From: WHSW01 sp963821025 | GTDB taxonomy: Bacteria > Actinomycetota > Thermoleophilia > Solirubrobacterales > 70-9 | DNA: 64,000 bases | Assembly: GCA_963821025.1 (NCBI GenBank) | Contig: CAWGCG010000003.1 | Location: forward strand, 496,001 to 560,000 | Reading direction: 5' to 3' | Part shown: positions 8,209 to 16,630 of the stretch, piece after piece | Position numbering within the stretch: the first letter of the stretch is position 1 | Layout: the number at the start of each line of letters is the position of its first letter | Made by a program: the position numbers and the translations under genes | Notes under the pieces: generated by a model | What the model was told of the DNA's origin: nothing | Seen by the model: the letters and a program-made list of their open reading frames with translations, nothing else | Databases searched by the model: none

Positions 8209-9824
8209 TCGTCTTCGGCTCCGTCGTCGCCGGGCTGATCCCGGTCCTGGTGTCGCTCGTCTCGATCACCGTCGCGCTCGCGCTCACGGGACTCGTCGGG
8301 CAGGCATTTCCGCTCTCGGTCTTCGCCACCAACATGCTCACCGGGATGGGGCTGGCGCTCGGGATCGACTACTCGCTGTTCATCCTGTCCCGCTTCCGCG
8401 AGGAGCGCGCCCACGGGCGGGAGAAGCTCGACGCGATCGCCGCGGTCGGATCCACGGCCAGCCGAGCGGTGCTGTTCAGCGGCCTGGCGTTCACGCTCGC
8501 GATGGTCGGTCTCCTGCTCGTGCCGAGCACGGTCATGCGGAGCCTCGCGACCGGCGCGATCGCCGCCGGGCTGGTCTCGGTCGTCGCGGCGCTGACGCTC
8601 CTGCCCGCGCTCCTCAGCTTGCTCGGCGATCGCACCAACGCCCTGCGGATCCCGTATTTCGGCCGGATCGCCGCGCGCGAGCAGAGTCCCTTCTGGTCCC
8701 GCACGGTGCGAGCGGTGATCCGGCGGCCGGTGATCAGCCTCTTCGTTTCCACGGCGATCCTGCTCGCGATGGCTGCGCCGGTGCTCGGCCTGCGGTCGGG
8801 CGAGGCCGGCGTCAGCACGCTCCCCGACCGGCTCGACGCCAAGCAGGGGTACTTGGCCCTGAACGCGGAGTTCCCGGGCGAGACGACCGACCCCGTGGAG
8901 ATCGTGATCGACGGCGACGCCACGTCGCCGGCCGTTCAGGACGGAATCGAGCGCCTGCGCGCGCGGCTGGCGAGCGAGGAGCTCCTCGGCAACCCCGAGC
9001 TGGAGGCGAACAACGCCGGTGATCTGACGGTCGTCACGGTCCCGATCCGGGGGGATGCGAACGGCAACGAAGCGGTCGACGCGGTCCGCCGGATGCGAAG
9101 CGAACACGTTCCCGCGGCCTTCCAGGATCCCGCGGTCGAGGTCCTCGTGACCGGCGACACGGCGGAAACGATCGACCTGTCGGACACGATGAGCGACTAC
9201 CTGCCGATCGTCTTTTCGTTCGTACTCGGACTCAGCTTCCTCCTGCTGACCATCGCCTTCCGCTCGCTCGTCGTCGCGGCCAAGGCGATCGCGGTGAACC
9301 TGCTGTCGGTGGGCGCGGCGTACGGGCTACTGGTGCTGGTCTTCCAGGAAGGGTGGGGCAACGAGCTCTTCGGCTTCCCGCAAGTGGACACGATCGAGTT
9401 CTGGGTCCCCCTGTTCCTGTTCGCGGTCCTCTTCGGGCTCTCGATGGACTACCACGTCTTCCTGCTGAGCCGCATCCGGGAGCGGTTCAGCCAGACGGGC
9501 GACAACAGCGACGCGGTGGCCCACGGCGTCGCTTCGACCGGCCGGATCATCACCGGCGCCGCCCTGATCATCATCGCGGTCTTCAGCGGCTTCGCCCGGG
9601 GCGACCTCGTGATGTTCCAACAGATGGGTTTCGGCGTCGCCGTCGCGTTGCTCCTCGACGCGACACTGGTCCGCCTGGTGCTCGTCCCGGCGGCGATGGA
9701 GCTGCTGGGCGACCGCAACTGGTATCTGCCGTCGTGGCTCCGCTGGCTTCCGGACGTCCGCGTGGAGGGTCTCGGGCGCGCGCCGCGGACAAGCCCTGAC
9801 ACGGCCAGAGTGGCCTCCCGATAG
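8205..9824 (+). pseudogene. MMPL/RND-type membrane transporter, 5'-truncated
   Basis: About 540 residues of an MMPL protein: several membrane segments, the GIDYSLFILSRFREER motif, a large exported domain (about 8790-9180) and a second membrane bundle with GLSMDYHVFLLSRIRERF. A complete MMPL protein has an additional N-terminal membrane helix and first exported domain, which are missing. The frame stays open upstream through the capsid fragment, but that sequence is not MMPL-like. No start or ribosome site is visible at the junction, so a working transporter is unlikely. Family members export lipids or drugs. Confidence 0.8.
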
Positions 9825-9839
9825 AGCACAACCTCCCGC

Positions 9840-10409
9840 TCAGACCGTTCGCAAAGCCACGGTAGGCGGCATCCGAGACGCTCGAACGGCAGGCATCAGG
9901 CCGGCGAACGCGCCGATCAGGATGGCCGAGTCGATGCCGCCCGACCACGCCTCGACGGGGATCACGACGGCCCTGCTCTTCGAGCTGGCGTACACGGCCG
10001 TTGTCGCGGCCCCGGCCAGCACGCCGACGATGCCGCCGATGGCGGCGCGCAGGATCGACTCACTGAGGAACTGCGTCCGGATCTGGCCCTCCGTCGCACC
10101 CAGAGCGCGGCGCAGACCGATCTCCGAGCGGCGCTCGAGAACCGAGATGATCATGATGTTGGCGACGCCGACGGCACCCACGAGCAGCGCCACGACGCCA
10201 AGTCCGAGAAAGAGGCTGTCGAACGCCCCCGCCGCAGCGGCCCGGGCGGTGAGCGCTTCGGACGGCTGGCTGACGTTCACCTCGTTCGGTGCCTCGGGGT
10301 TGGCGGTCTGCGCCAGCAGCGACTGGACCGCCGCCACATGGTCCGTGCCGGCGCGCACGTAGATCGAGCTCGGTGGGCCCAGGTCCGTCCGACCGCGGAC
10401 CACGCTCAC
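9840..10409 (-). pseudogene. MacB/FtsX-type ABC transporter permease, 5'-truncated
   Basis: 189 residues holding only the C-terminal half of a MacB-like permease: part of the periplasmic domain, then the FtsX membrane bundle with GVANIMIISVLERRSEIGLRRALGAT, and a final helix ending at VALRTV. A full permease has about 400 residues with an N-terminal helix and MacB core domain. Nothing upstream on the minus strand continues it; a RibD/DHFR fragment lies there. It converges on the MMPL remnant with 15 bases between stops. Confidence 0.75.
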
Positions 10410-10497
10410 GTAGCCGAGTTACCTCCGAGCGGCCGGATAGCCGACCAAGGCGCTGACGTCGATGTCGGGTTCCAGCGGCGAGGGCTCCAGGATGCCC

Positions 10498-10674
10498 GAC
10501 GTCGAAACGAAGGTGGGTCGCGCTCGGGGTCTCGATCACTCGTGTCCTCTTCAGCTCGATCCTCTCGCGCCCGAGCTCTCCGAAGAGCGGGGTGCCATCG
10601 CCTAGTAGCACTGGGACACGGTGGATCTGGAGCTCATCGACCAGGCCAGCCTTCAGATACTGACTGACGACATC
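10498..10674 (-). pseudogene. C-terminal fragment of a RibD/dihydrofolate-reductase-like gene
   Basis: About 59 residues (QYLKAGLVDELQIHRVPVLL, GDGTPLFGEL, ATHLRFDV) match the end of the RibD C-terminal / DHFR-like family, for which intact members lie at 23062 and 26643. The N-terminal nucleotide-binding part and a stop in the expected place are missing. It sits between the MacB fragment and the DUF899 promoter region. Confidence 0.7.
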
Positions 10675-10720
10675 GCATCGCCTCTCACGGCGACGGGGCG
10701 CAGGCCGGCGCACGCGCACA

Positions 10721-10808
10721 CCGATGGATTTCCGGCCCTCGCCGTATCTCTGGTGACAAAGGGGCGTTCTCCGCCCCGAACGACCAGAACGCAAGGAGCC
10801 AGATAACT
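10721..10808 (+). promoter_or_regulatory. Duplicated upstream region of the DUF899 gene
   Basis: Starts with a 15-base block (CCGATGGATTTCCGG) identical to 12481-12495, then about 25 less conserved bases ending in AAAG. Next comes a GC hairpin (GGGGCG, loop TTCTC, CGCCCC), then CGAACGA and an AAGGAG ribosome site. The same order precedes the MFS gene. It looks like a shared promoter or operator; the regulator is not known. Confidence 0.5.
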
Positions 10809-11564
10809 ATGAACGTGCCCCCGATCGTCTCGCCGCAGGAGTGGAAGGCCGAGCGCGAGAAGCTGCTCGCCGAGGAGAAGGAGCTGACCCGCGCGCACGA
10901 CGCGCTCGCCGCCAAGCGGCGCCGGATGCCGAGGATGGCGGTCGAGAAGGACTATGCGTTCGAGGGCCCGGACGGGCCCGTGCGCCTGCTCGACCTATTC
11001 GAGGGGCGCCGGCAGCTGATCATCTACCGGTTCTTCTACGAGCCGGGCGTCCACGGCTGGCCCGAGGGCGGGTGCCCCGGCTGCTCCTGGGTCACGGATC
11101 AGATCACCCACCCCGCCCATCTGAACGCGCGGGACACCACGATCGCTCTCATCTCGCGCGCCCCGCAGCCGGACATCGAGCGCTGGAAGGCGCGGATGGG
11201 ATGGCAGGTCCTTCCCTGGTACACGCTGACCGAGGACTTCGACGCCGACTTCGGCGTCGATGAGTGGCACGGCACCAACGTCTTCTATCGCGACGACGAC
11301 GATCGGATCTACCGCACGTACTTCACCTCCGGCCGTGGCGACGAGCTGCTGGGCGGCACCTGGGGATACCTCGACATCACCCCGCTCGGGCGCCAGGAGG
11401 ACTGGGAGGACTCGCCGGAGGGCTACCCGCAGAGCCCGGCCAACATGTGGCTCAGGCGCCATGACGAGTACCACGCCCCGGATGACTCGGAGGCCGCCGA
11501 GGGGATGGCCGTGCAGGTCGAGCGCGGCCGGGCCGCAGGGCAGACGAAGAGCGTGGCCTCATGA
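10809..11564 (+). CDS. DUF899-family thioredoxin-like protein
   Basis: 251 residues, cytoplasmic. A thioredoxin-like fold with the motif GCPGCSW near residues 92-98, which fits the CxxC of predicted dithiol-disulfide oxidoreductases of the DUF899 family. The C-terminal half holds WGYLDITPLGRQEDWEDSPEGYPQ, which is typical. Charged helical N-terminus. AAGGAG about 10 bases before ATG 10809. The stop overlaps the start of the following SDR remnant (ATGA). DUF899 genes often travel with VOC, MFS and SDR genes; substrate unknown. Confidence 0.85.
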   Translation: MNVPPIVSPQEWKAEREKLLAEEKELTRAHDALAAKRRRMPRMAVEKDYAFEGPDGPVRLLDLFEGRRQLIIYRFFYEPGVHGWPEGGCPGCSWVTDQITHPAHLNARDTTIALISRAPQPDIERWKARMGWQVLPWYTLTEDFDADFGVDEWHGTNVFYRDDDDRIYRTYFTSGRGDELLGGTWGYLDITPLGRQEDWEDSPEGYPQSPANMWLRRHDEYHAPDDSEAAEGMAVQVERGRAAGQTKSVAS

Positions 11565-11826
11565 TCGCGCACAGCGGATCCGCCGAGGCGGCGGCGGTCG
11601 ACGCGCTCGACGAGCGGGCCGTCGACGAGTACCTGCAGAGGAGGCGCTCACCCGCGATCTGTCGGCCGAGCTCGCACCTCAGGGCATTCGCAACCAGGAC
11701 CCATCCGCGACGGCTCATGATGCTCGAGGAGATATGGCGAACACGGCCGCCTTCATGGATTCCGATAAGGCAAGCGGGATGACGGGAACCACCGTCAACC
11801 TGACCCTGGGGAGCCTGGACGACTGA
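11561..11826 (+). pseudogene. Decayed short-chain dehydrogenase, partial copy of the gene at 15836
   Basis: Three blocks match the SDR at 15836-16621: GSAEAAAVDALDERAVDEYLQ, LTRDLSAELAPQGIR, and the C-terminal segment ending in TLGSLDD. They lie in changing frames with the N-terminal nucleotide-binding region and most of the catalytic region deleted. Identity in the first block is very high at the base level, so the duplication is fairly recent. No product is expected. Confidence 0.75.
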
Positions 11827-12232
11827 TGTTTGACCGGCACGCGATAAGCGACCTCTTCTCCGAGTACGCGTGGGCGCTCGACAACAAGGACTGGGACCTG
11901 CTCCGGCAGGTATTCCACGAGGACGCCTCCCTTGCGCTCGAGATCACGGGGGCCGGCACCGTCGGCCCGATCGCGCCCGGGGCGGAGGTGGTCGGCTTCA
12001 TCAGCAACACGTCCGAGGGGCAGGACGATCAGCGCCGTCACGTGGTGACGAACCTCCGCTACGAAAGGGAGGGCGAGGGGGACGCGACTGTAGCCGCCCC
12101 CTGACGCTCCTGGTGACTGCGGACGGCGAGCTCAGCGTCCAGTCGACCGGGGTGTTCCGAACGGAGGTGGTGCTCGAAGGCGAACGCTGGCAGTTCCGCG
12201 AGTTTCACCTCGCGGCCGACCGGCCGTTCTAG
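11826..12232 (+). pseudogene. NTF2/SnoaL-like protein with a one-base frameshift
   Basis: The frame from ATG 11826 (MFDRHAISDLFSEYAWALDNKDWDLL) covers the first 92 residues and stops at 12102-12104. The next frame continues the same fold (LTLLVTADGEL, RTEVVLEGERWQF, HLAADRPF) to 12232. One missing C in the CCCCC run near 12098-12102 explains the break, so it could be a sequencing error rather than decay. An intact gene would encode about 135 residues of a small hydrolase/isomerase-like fold. The start overlaps the previous stop (TGATG). Confidence 0.65.
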
Positions 12233-12254
12233 GTGGGCGCGAGGAAGGGAGGCG

Positions 12255-12464
12255 ATGCACATGGGGGCCGCAGATGAATCGAAGGTGGAGACCGTATTCG
12301 GGATCACGGCCGTGCTGACGGCCGGGGGCGTGCTCACGTTTGCCCTCTTTCCCCTCGTCCTGCCGACTGTGGTCCTCCTCGGGGTCTTGGCGATCCCGCT
12401 GATTCCGTTGGCGATCCTGGGCGCGGTCGTCTACGCGATCGCCCGTCCGAAACGTGACGTCTGA
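12255..12464 (+). CDS. Small membrane protein, two transmembrane segments
   Basis: 69 residues with two hydrophobic helices (about 14-37 and 38-62) and a short basic C-terminus (ARPKRDV). A clear AAGGGAGGCG ribosome site precedes ATG 12255. No family recognised. It lies between the SnoaL remnant and the MFS promoter, on the same strand, and may be co-transcribed with them. Confidence 0.6.
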   Translation: MHMGAADESKVETVFGITAVLTAGGVLTFALFPLVLPTVVLLGVLAIPLIPLAILGAVVYAIARPKRDV

Positions 12465-12480
12465 CACGGTTCGCCGCCGA

Positions 12481-12559
12481 CCGATGGATTTCCGGGTCCG
12501 CGCGGATCTCGTTCATAAAGCGGCAATTCCGCCGCCGAACGAGAAAAAGCAGGAGTGCG
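12481..12559 (+). promoter_or_regulatory. Duplicated upstream region of the MFS gene
   Basis: Counterpart of 10721-10808: the same 15-base block at its left end, an AAAG-GC-rich inverted repeat-CGAACGA arrangement, and a CAGGAG ribosome site before ATG 12560. Confidence 0.5.
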
Positions 12560-14005
12560 ATGAGTTCGGAAGCCACACAGACAACCAAGAGGACGGCGAC
12601 CGCATGGGTCGTCGCACTCACCGCGATCGGCTCGCTGATGGCGGCCCTCGACACGCTGGTGGTGTCGACGTCGCTGAGCACGATCCGACTCGACCTGGGC
12701 GCGTCGCTCGAGGACCTCGAGTGGACGGTGAATGCCTACAACCTGAGCTTCGCGGTGTTGCTGATCACCGCCGCCGCGCTCGGCGACCGCTACGGGCGCC
12801 GGGCCTTTTACGCGATCGGGTTGGGTCTGTTCGCCGCCGCGTCGGCGGCGGCCGCGCTGGCGCCCAGCGTCGGCATCCTCGTCGCGGCCCGTGCAGCCCA
12901 GGGGGCCGGCGCGGCTCTGGTGCTGACGCTTGGCTTGACCCTGCTGACCGCCGCCTTCCCGCCCGAGAAGCGTGGAGCGGCGATCGGCATGTTCAGCGCG
13001 GTAACCGGGATCGCCGTCGCGCTCGGCCCGCTCGTCGGCGGCGCGATCGCCGAGGGCATCGACTGGACGTGGATCTTCTGGCTGAACGTCCCGATCGGCC
13101 TGGCCGCGATCCCGCTCGTCCTGAGGAAGATCGAGGAGAGCTACGGTGGCGACACCGGCCTCGACATTCCGGGCCTGTTGCTGATCAGCGGGGCGGGCTT
13201 CGGGCTCGTCTGGGGCCTGGTGCGCGGAAACTCCGTCGGTTGGGGCAGTCTCGAGATCATCGGAGCGCTTGCGGCCGGAGCAGCGCTGGTGGTGGCGTTC
13301 ATCGCGTGGGAGCTGCGAGCGGCGGAGCCGATGGTGCCGATGCGCTTCTTCCGTTCCCGCGCTTTCTCAGCGGGCAACGGGGCGATCTTCCTCACCCTCG
13401 CCTCGCTGTTCGGCGCCGTCTTCTTCTTCGCGCAGATGCTGCAGACGGCGCTCGGCTACGGGCCGCTCGATGCGGGCCTGAGGCTGATGCCCTGGACCCT
13501 CACGTTCATCACCGTCGCCCCGCTGGTCGGCAACCTGGTGGATCGTGTCGGCGAGCGTCCGTTCATGGTCGCCGGGCTGTCGCTGCAGGCGATCGGGATG
13601 GGCTGGATCGCGCTTATCGCGGACTCCGGGCTCACCTACTCGGAGTTCCTGCTGCCGTCGATCGTCGCCGGTGTCGGAGTCTCGATGGCGATCCCCGCGG
13701 CGCAGAACTCGGTGGTCGGCTCGTTCTCCGTCGAGGAGATCGGCAAGGCCGCCGGCGCCAACAGCATGATGCGCGAGCTGGGCGGTGTGTTCGGGGTCGC
13801 CGTCGCTGCGGCGGTGTTCTCCGGCGCCGGCAGCTACGCCTCGCCCGATGCGTTCCTTGACGGGTTCGCGCCCGCCGTCGCCGTCCTCGCGGCGTTCTCG
13901 CTGGTCGGGGCGATCGTTGCCCTTGCCCTGCCGGGGCCGGCGCGGACCGTCGAGACCGGGGCCGTCGGTGGGGTCCCGGCGCTCGAGGGCGCGGGCGGGA
14001 GCTGA
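12560..14005 (+). CDS. MFS transporter, DHA2 (EmrB/QacA-like) drug exporter family
   Basis: 481 residues, about 14 predicted membrane helices, proton-driven efflux of small toxic molecules. Motif A is seen as GDRYGRR near residue 75, the acidic residue in helix 1 as ALDTLVVSTSL, and the antiporter motif C region as AVTGIAVALGPLVGG. The substrate is not predictable. CAGGAG precedes ATG 12560. It starts a plus-strand run that continues into the VOC and sigma genes (17 bases to the VOC start), and it shares its upstream region with DUF899, so it may be co-regulated with a thiol or electrophile stress response. Confidence 0.9.
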   Translation: MSSEATQTTKRTATAWVVALTAIGSLMAALDTLVVSTSLSTIRLDLGASLEDLEWTVNAYNLSFAVLLITAAALGDRYGRRAFYAIGLGLFAAASAAAALAPSVGILVAARAAQGAGAALVLTLGLTLLTAAFPPEKRGAAIGMFSAVTGIAVALGPLVGGAIAEGIDWTWIFWLNVPIGLAAIPLVLRKIEESYGGDTGLDIPGLLLISGAGFGLVWGLVRGNSVGWGSLEIIGALAAGAALVVAFIAWELRAAEPMVPMRFFRSRAFSAGNGAIFLTLASLFGAVFFFAQMLQTALGYGPLDAGLRLMPWTLTFITVAPLVGNLVDRVGERPFMVAGLSLQAIGMGWIALIADSGLTYSEFLLPSIVAGVGVSMAIPAAQNSVVGSFSVEEIGKAAGANSMMRELGGVFGVAVAAAVFSGAGSYASPDAFLDGFAPAVAVLAAFSLVGAIVALALPGPARTVETGAVGGVPALEGAGGS

Positions 14006-14022
14006 TCACAATTGAGGAGACG

Positions 14023-14394
14023 ATGACACCGCTCCAGTCCAGCCCGGTGGTTCATCTCGAGCTCCACACGGCCGACCTGCCGCAGGCCCGCGACCTCTAC
14101 GCGGAGCTCTGCGGCTGGCGGCCGGAGTGGATCGAGACGCGGGCCGGGTCCTACCTGTCCCTCGAGCTCGGCGACGGGTTCGGGGGCGGCATCGTCGAGT
14201 GCCCCGTCCGGGGTCCGCTCTGGTTGCCCTACGTCGAGGTCGACGACATCGACGGGGCCACCGACCGGGCCCGCGGGCTCGGGGCGTCGGTCCTGCTGGA
14301 GCCCCGCGAGGGCCCGGTCGGATGGCGAAGCGTCGTCGGCACCACCGTCGGTGGCGAGATCGCGTTCTGGCAGCCCAAACGGAGGGCCTCATGA
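14023..14394 (+). CDS. VOC-family (glyoxalase/bleomycin-resistance-like) protein
   Basis: 123 residues, one VOC module pair. VVHLELHTADLPQARDLYAELCGW at the start and PYVEVDDIDGATDRARGLGA in the second half are typical. Metal-binding candidates are His in HLELH and Glu in EIAFW. GAGGAG precedes ATG 14023. The stop overlaps the start of the sigma factor gene (ATGA), so translation is coupled. Likely role: binding or modifying a small reactive molecule. Confidence 0.85.
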   Translation: MTPLQSSPVVHLELHTADLPQARDLYAELCGWRPEWIETRAGSYLSLELGDGFGGGIVECPVRGPLWLPYVEVDDIDGATDRARGLGASVLLEPREGPVGWRSVVGTTVGGEIAFWQPKRRAS

Positions 14395-15407
14395 ACGAGA
14401 GCCGGTTCTTGGACGCCGCCCGCCGGGGCGACGAGGATGCCTTCGCCCGGCTTGTCGAGCCGCACCGCGGCGCCCTGCACGCCCACTGCTACCGGATGCT
14501 CGGCTCGGTTACCGATGCCGAGGACGCGCTCCAGGACGCGCTGCTGAACGCCTGGCGCGGGCTCGCGAAGTTCGAGGGGCGAAGCTCGCTGCGCTCCTGG
14601 CTCTACACGATCGCCACCAACGCGTGCCTGCGGGCGATCGAGCGGCGGCCCAAGCGGGTGCTGCCGATCGACTACGCCCCGGCGGCCGACCCCCACGACG
14701 GCCTCGCCGAACCCCTGGTCGAGTCGGTTTGGGTGGAGCCCTATCCGGATCAGATGCTCGGCGTCGAGGAGGGGCTCGCCGGCCCGGAGGCGCGATACGA
14801 GCAGCGCGAGAGCGTCGAGCTCGCCTTCATCGCGGCGCTCCAGCACCTGCCGGCCCGCCAGCGCGCGGTGCTCATCCTGCGCGACGTGCTCGGCTACTCG
14901 GCGCGGGAGACGGCGGCGGCTCTGGAGATGTCGCCGCCCGGGGTCGACAGCGCGCTCCAGCGCGCCCACAAGGCCGTGGACGAGCGGCTTCCCGACCGCA
15001 GCCAGCAGGCGGTGCTCGGCTCGCTCGAGGACCAGGGCCTGCGCGCGGTCGTCGACCGCTACGTCGACGCGTTCGAGCGCGCCGACGTCGACGCCGTCGT
15101 CGAGCTGCTGACGGCCGACGGGTCGTTCGCGATGCCGCCGCATCCCACCTGGTACCGCGGGCGCGAGGCGGTGGCCACGTTCCTCGAGTCCCATGTGATG
15201 CGGGAGGGACGCTGGCGCCTCGTGTCGACACGGGCAAACGGGCAACTTGCATTCGGCAACTACCGCTGGGACGAGGCGCGGCAGATCTTCACGCCGCGCA
15301 GCATCTCCGTGATGACGCTCGACGGCGAGCGGATCGCCGAAATGACCACCTTCCTCGATCCCGACCTCTTTCCGAGCTTCGGGCTCCCGGACAAGATCGA
15401 CCCCTAG
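14391..15407 (+). CDS. ECF sigma factor with C-terminal SnoaL-like domain
   Basis: 338 residues. Sigma region 2 occupies about 1-80 (FARLVEPHRGALHAHCYRML, DAEDALQDALLNAW), region 4 about 145-205 (LPARQRAVLILRDVLGYSARE). A SnoaL/NTF2-like domain from about 215 to 335 replaces an anti-sigma factor as the intrinsic control element. The linker contains VWVEPYPDQML, as in the SigG-like group of SnoaL-tailed sigma factors rather than the WLPEP of the ECF41 group. Both groups are known to sit beside oxidoreductase or VOC genes, as here. Start ATG 14391 overlaps the VOC stop. A matching promoter motif is at 18177. Confidence 0.9.
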   Translation: MNESRFLDAARRGDEDAFARLVEPHRGALHAHCYRMLGSVTDAEDALQDALLNAWRGLAKFEGRSSLRSWLYTIATNACLRAIERRPKRVLPIDYAPAADPHDGLAEPLVESVWVEPYPDQMLGVEEGLAGPEARYEQRESVELAFIAALQHLPARQRAVLILRDVLGYSARETAAALEMSPPGVDSALQRAHKAVDERLPDRSQQAVLGSLEDQGLRAVVDRYVDAFERADVDAVVELLTADGSFAMPPHPTWYRGREAVATFLESHVMREGRWRLVSTRANGQLAFGNYRWDEARQIFTPRSISVMTLDGERIAEMTTFLDPDLFPSFGLPDKIDP

Positions 15408-15421
15408 GAGGAGATGGAAAC

Positions 15422-15808
15422 ATGGAACGAACGCCGATCAACCCCGTGACATGGTCGATCCCGTTGGGCTTCGACCAGGCCGAGCTGATCGAGGGCCACC
15501 CGCGGCTGCTCGTCTGCAGCGCACAGGACGCGATGGATGCCGACGGCAACCCTCAGCACCCGGGCGACCTGGTCGCCCAACTCGAGCTATCGCTGGACAA
15601 CCTGGAGGCCGTCCTGGCCGCCGCCGACATGACCCTCGGCAACGTCGTCCGGCTCAACTTCTTCACCACCGACGTCGACGAGCTGTTCAAGCAGTTCGGA
15701 AGAGTCAACGCTCGCTTCGGGGACTCGCGCTACGCGACCACCGTCCTCGGCGTCGCGCACCTGCCGGGGCAGTTTGTCGTGATGGTCGAGGCAACCGCGG
15801 CCGACTGA
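15422..15808 (+). CDS. RidA/YjgF-family protein
   Basis: 128 residues. RidA proteins hydrolyse reactive enamine/imine intermediates, in the cytoplasm, as trimers. The C-terminal half LGNVVRLNFFTTDVDELFKQF followed by TTVLGVAHLPGQFVVMVEATA fits the family, including the hydrophobic core before the final strand. The canonical catalytic Arg (in an R-x-x-x-E/V context) is not obvious, so it may be a non-hydrolytic subgroup. GGAGG is 9 bases before ATG 15422. Third gene of the sigma operon. Confidence 0.85.
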   Translation: MERTPINPVTWSIPLGFDQAELIEGHPRLLVCSAQDAMDADGNPQHPGDLVAQLELSLDNLEAVLAAADMTLGNVVRLNFFTTDVDELFKQFGRVNARFGDSRYATTVLGVAHLPGQFVVMVEATAAD

Positions 15809-15835
15809 TCCAAACCGATCCAGAAGGAGCGAGAG

Positions 15836-16621
15836 ATGCTGTTGAAGGACAAGGTTGCGGTGATCTACGGAGCCGGAGGCGCGGTTGGCGGCGCTGTCGC
15901 GCGGGCCTTTGCGTCGGAGGGGGCCGAGCTCTTTCTCACCGGGCGCAAACCGGGACCGGTCGAAGCGGTCGCCGCGGACATCGTCTCCGCCGGCGGATCC
16001 GCCGAGGCGGCGGCGGTCGACGCCCTCGACGAGCGGGCCATCGACGAGCACCTGCACTCCGTGATCGACGAGGCGGGCCGCGTGGACATCTCGTTCAACG
16101 CAATTGGAGTCCCGGACACGGACATCGTGGGTGTGCCCTTGGTCGAGCTGGATCTCGAGCAGTTCGCCCTGCCGATCACGGCTTACACGACGTCGTACTT
16201 CCTGACGGCGCGCCTGGCGGCCCGGCGGATGGTCCCGAACCAGTCCGGTGTGATCATGACCGTCACCGCGATCCCCGCCCGGAGGGGCACTCCGCTCAAC
16301 GGAGGGTACGGTCCCGCGCAGGCCGCCAAGGAGCTGCTCACTCGAGAGCTATCAGCCGAGCTCGGACCTCACGGCATCCGCGTGGTCGGTCTGCGACCGC
16401 ACGGCATTCCGGAGAGCAGCTCGCTGAAGGAGGTCTTCGACGCCAAGAAATTCGACATGACCTGGGAGCAGTGGCAGGAGCTGCTCGCAAGCACGAGCCA
16501 CGCGCGACGAGCCTCGACGCTCGAGGAGCTGGCGAACATGGCCGCCTTCACGGCTTCCGACAGGGCAAGCGGGATAACTGGAGCGACCGTCGACCTGACA
16601 CTCGGAACCCTGGACGACTAG
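15836..16621 (+). CDS. Short-chain dehydrogenase/reductase with altered catalytic site
   Basis: 261 residues, Rossmann fold with YGAGGAVGGAVARAF as the nucleotide motif (residues about 10-24). The usual Ser-Tyr-x-x-x-Lys set is changed. Tyr is present in GGYGPAQAAK, but the position four residues later is Gln, with the next Lys at +7, and the strand that normally carries Ser reads MTVTAIPA. It may be a weak or non-catalytic binder, or use shifted residues. AAGGAG precedes ATG 15836. Partial copies occur at 11561 and possibly 32549. Fourth gene of the sigma operon. Confidence 0.85.
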   Translation: MLLKDKVAVIYGAGGAVGGAVARAFASEGAELFLTGRKPGPVEAVAADIVSAGGSAEAAAVDALDERAIDEHLHSVIDEAGRVDISFNAIGVPDTDIVGVPLVELDLEQFALPITAYTTSYFLTARLAARRMVPNQSGVIMTVTAIPARRGTPLNGGYGPAQAAKELLTRELSAELGPHGIRVVGLRPHGIPESSSLKEVFDAKKFDMTWEQWQELLASTSHARRASTLEELANMAAFTASDRASGITGATVDLTLGTLDD

Positions 16622-16630
16622 GAGGACACG

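Noticed and set aside
7602..9824. A single 740-codon protein
   Set aside because: Residues before about 8205 are the wrong-frame reading of the capsid fragment (Arg/Gly/Pro-rich), so it is not one real gene.
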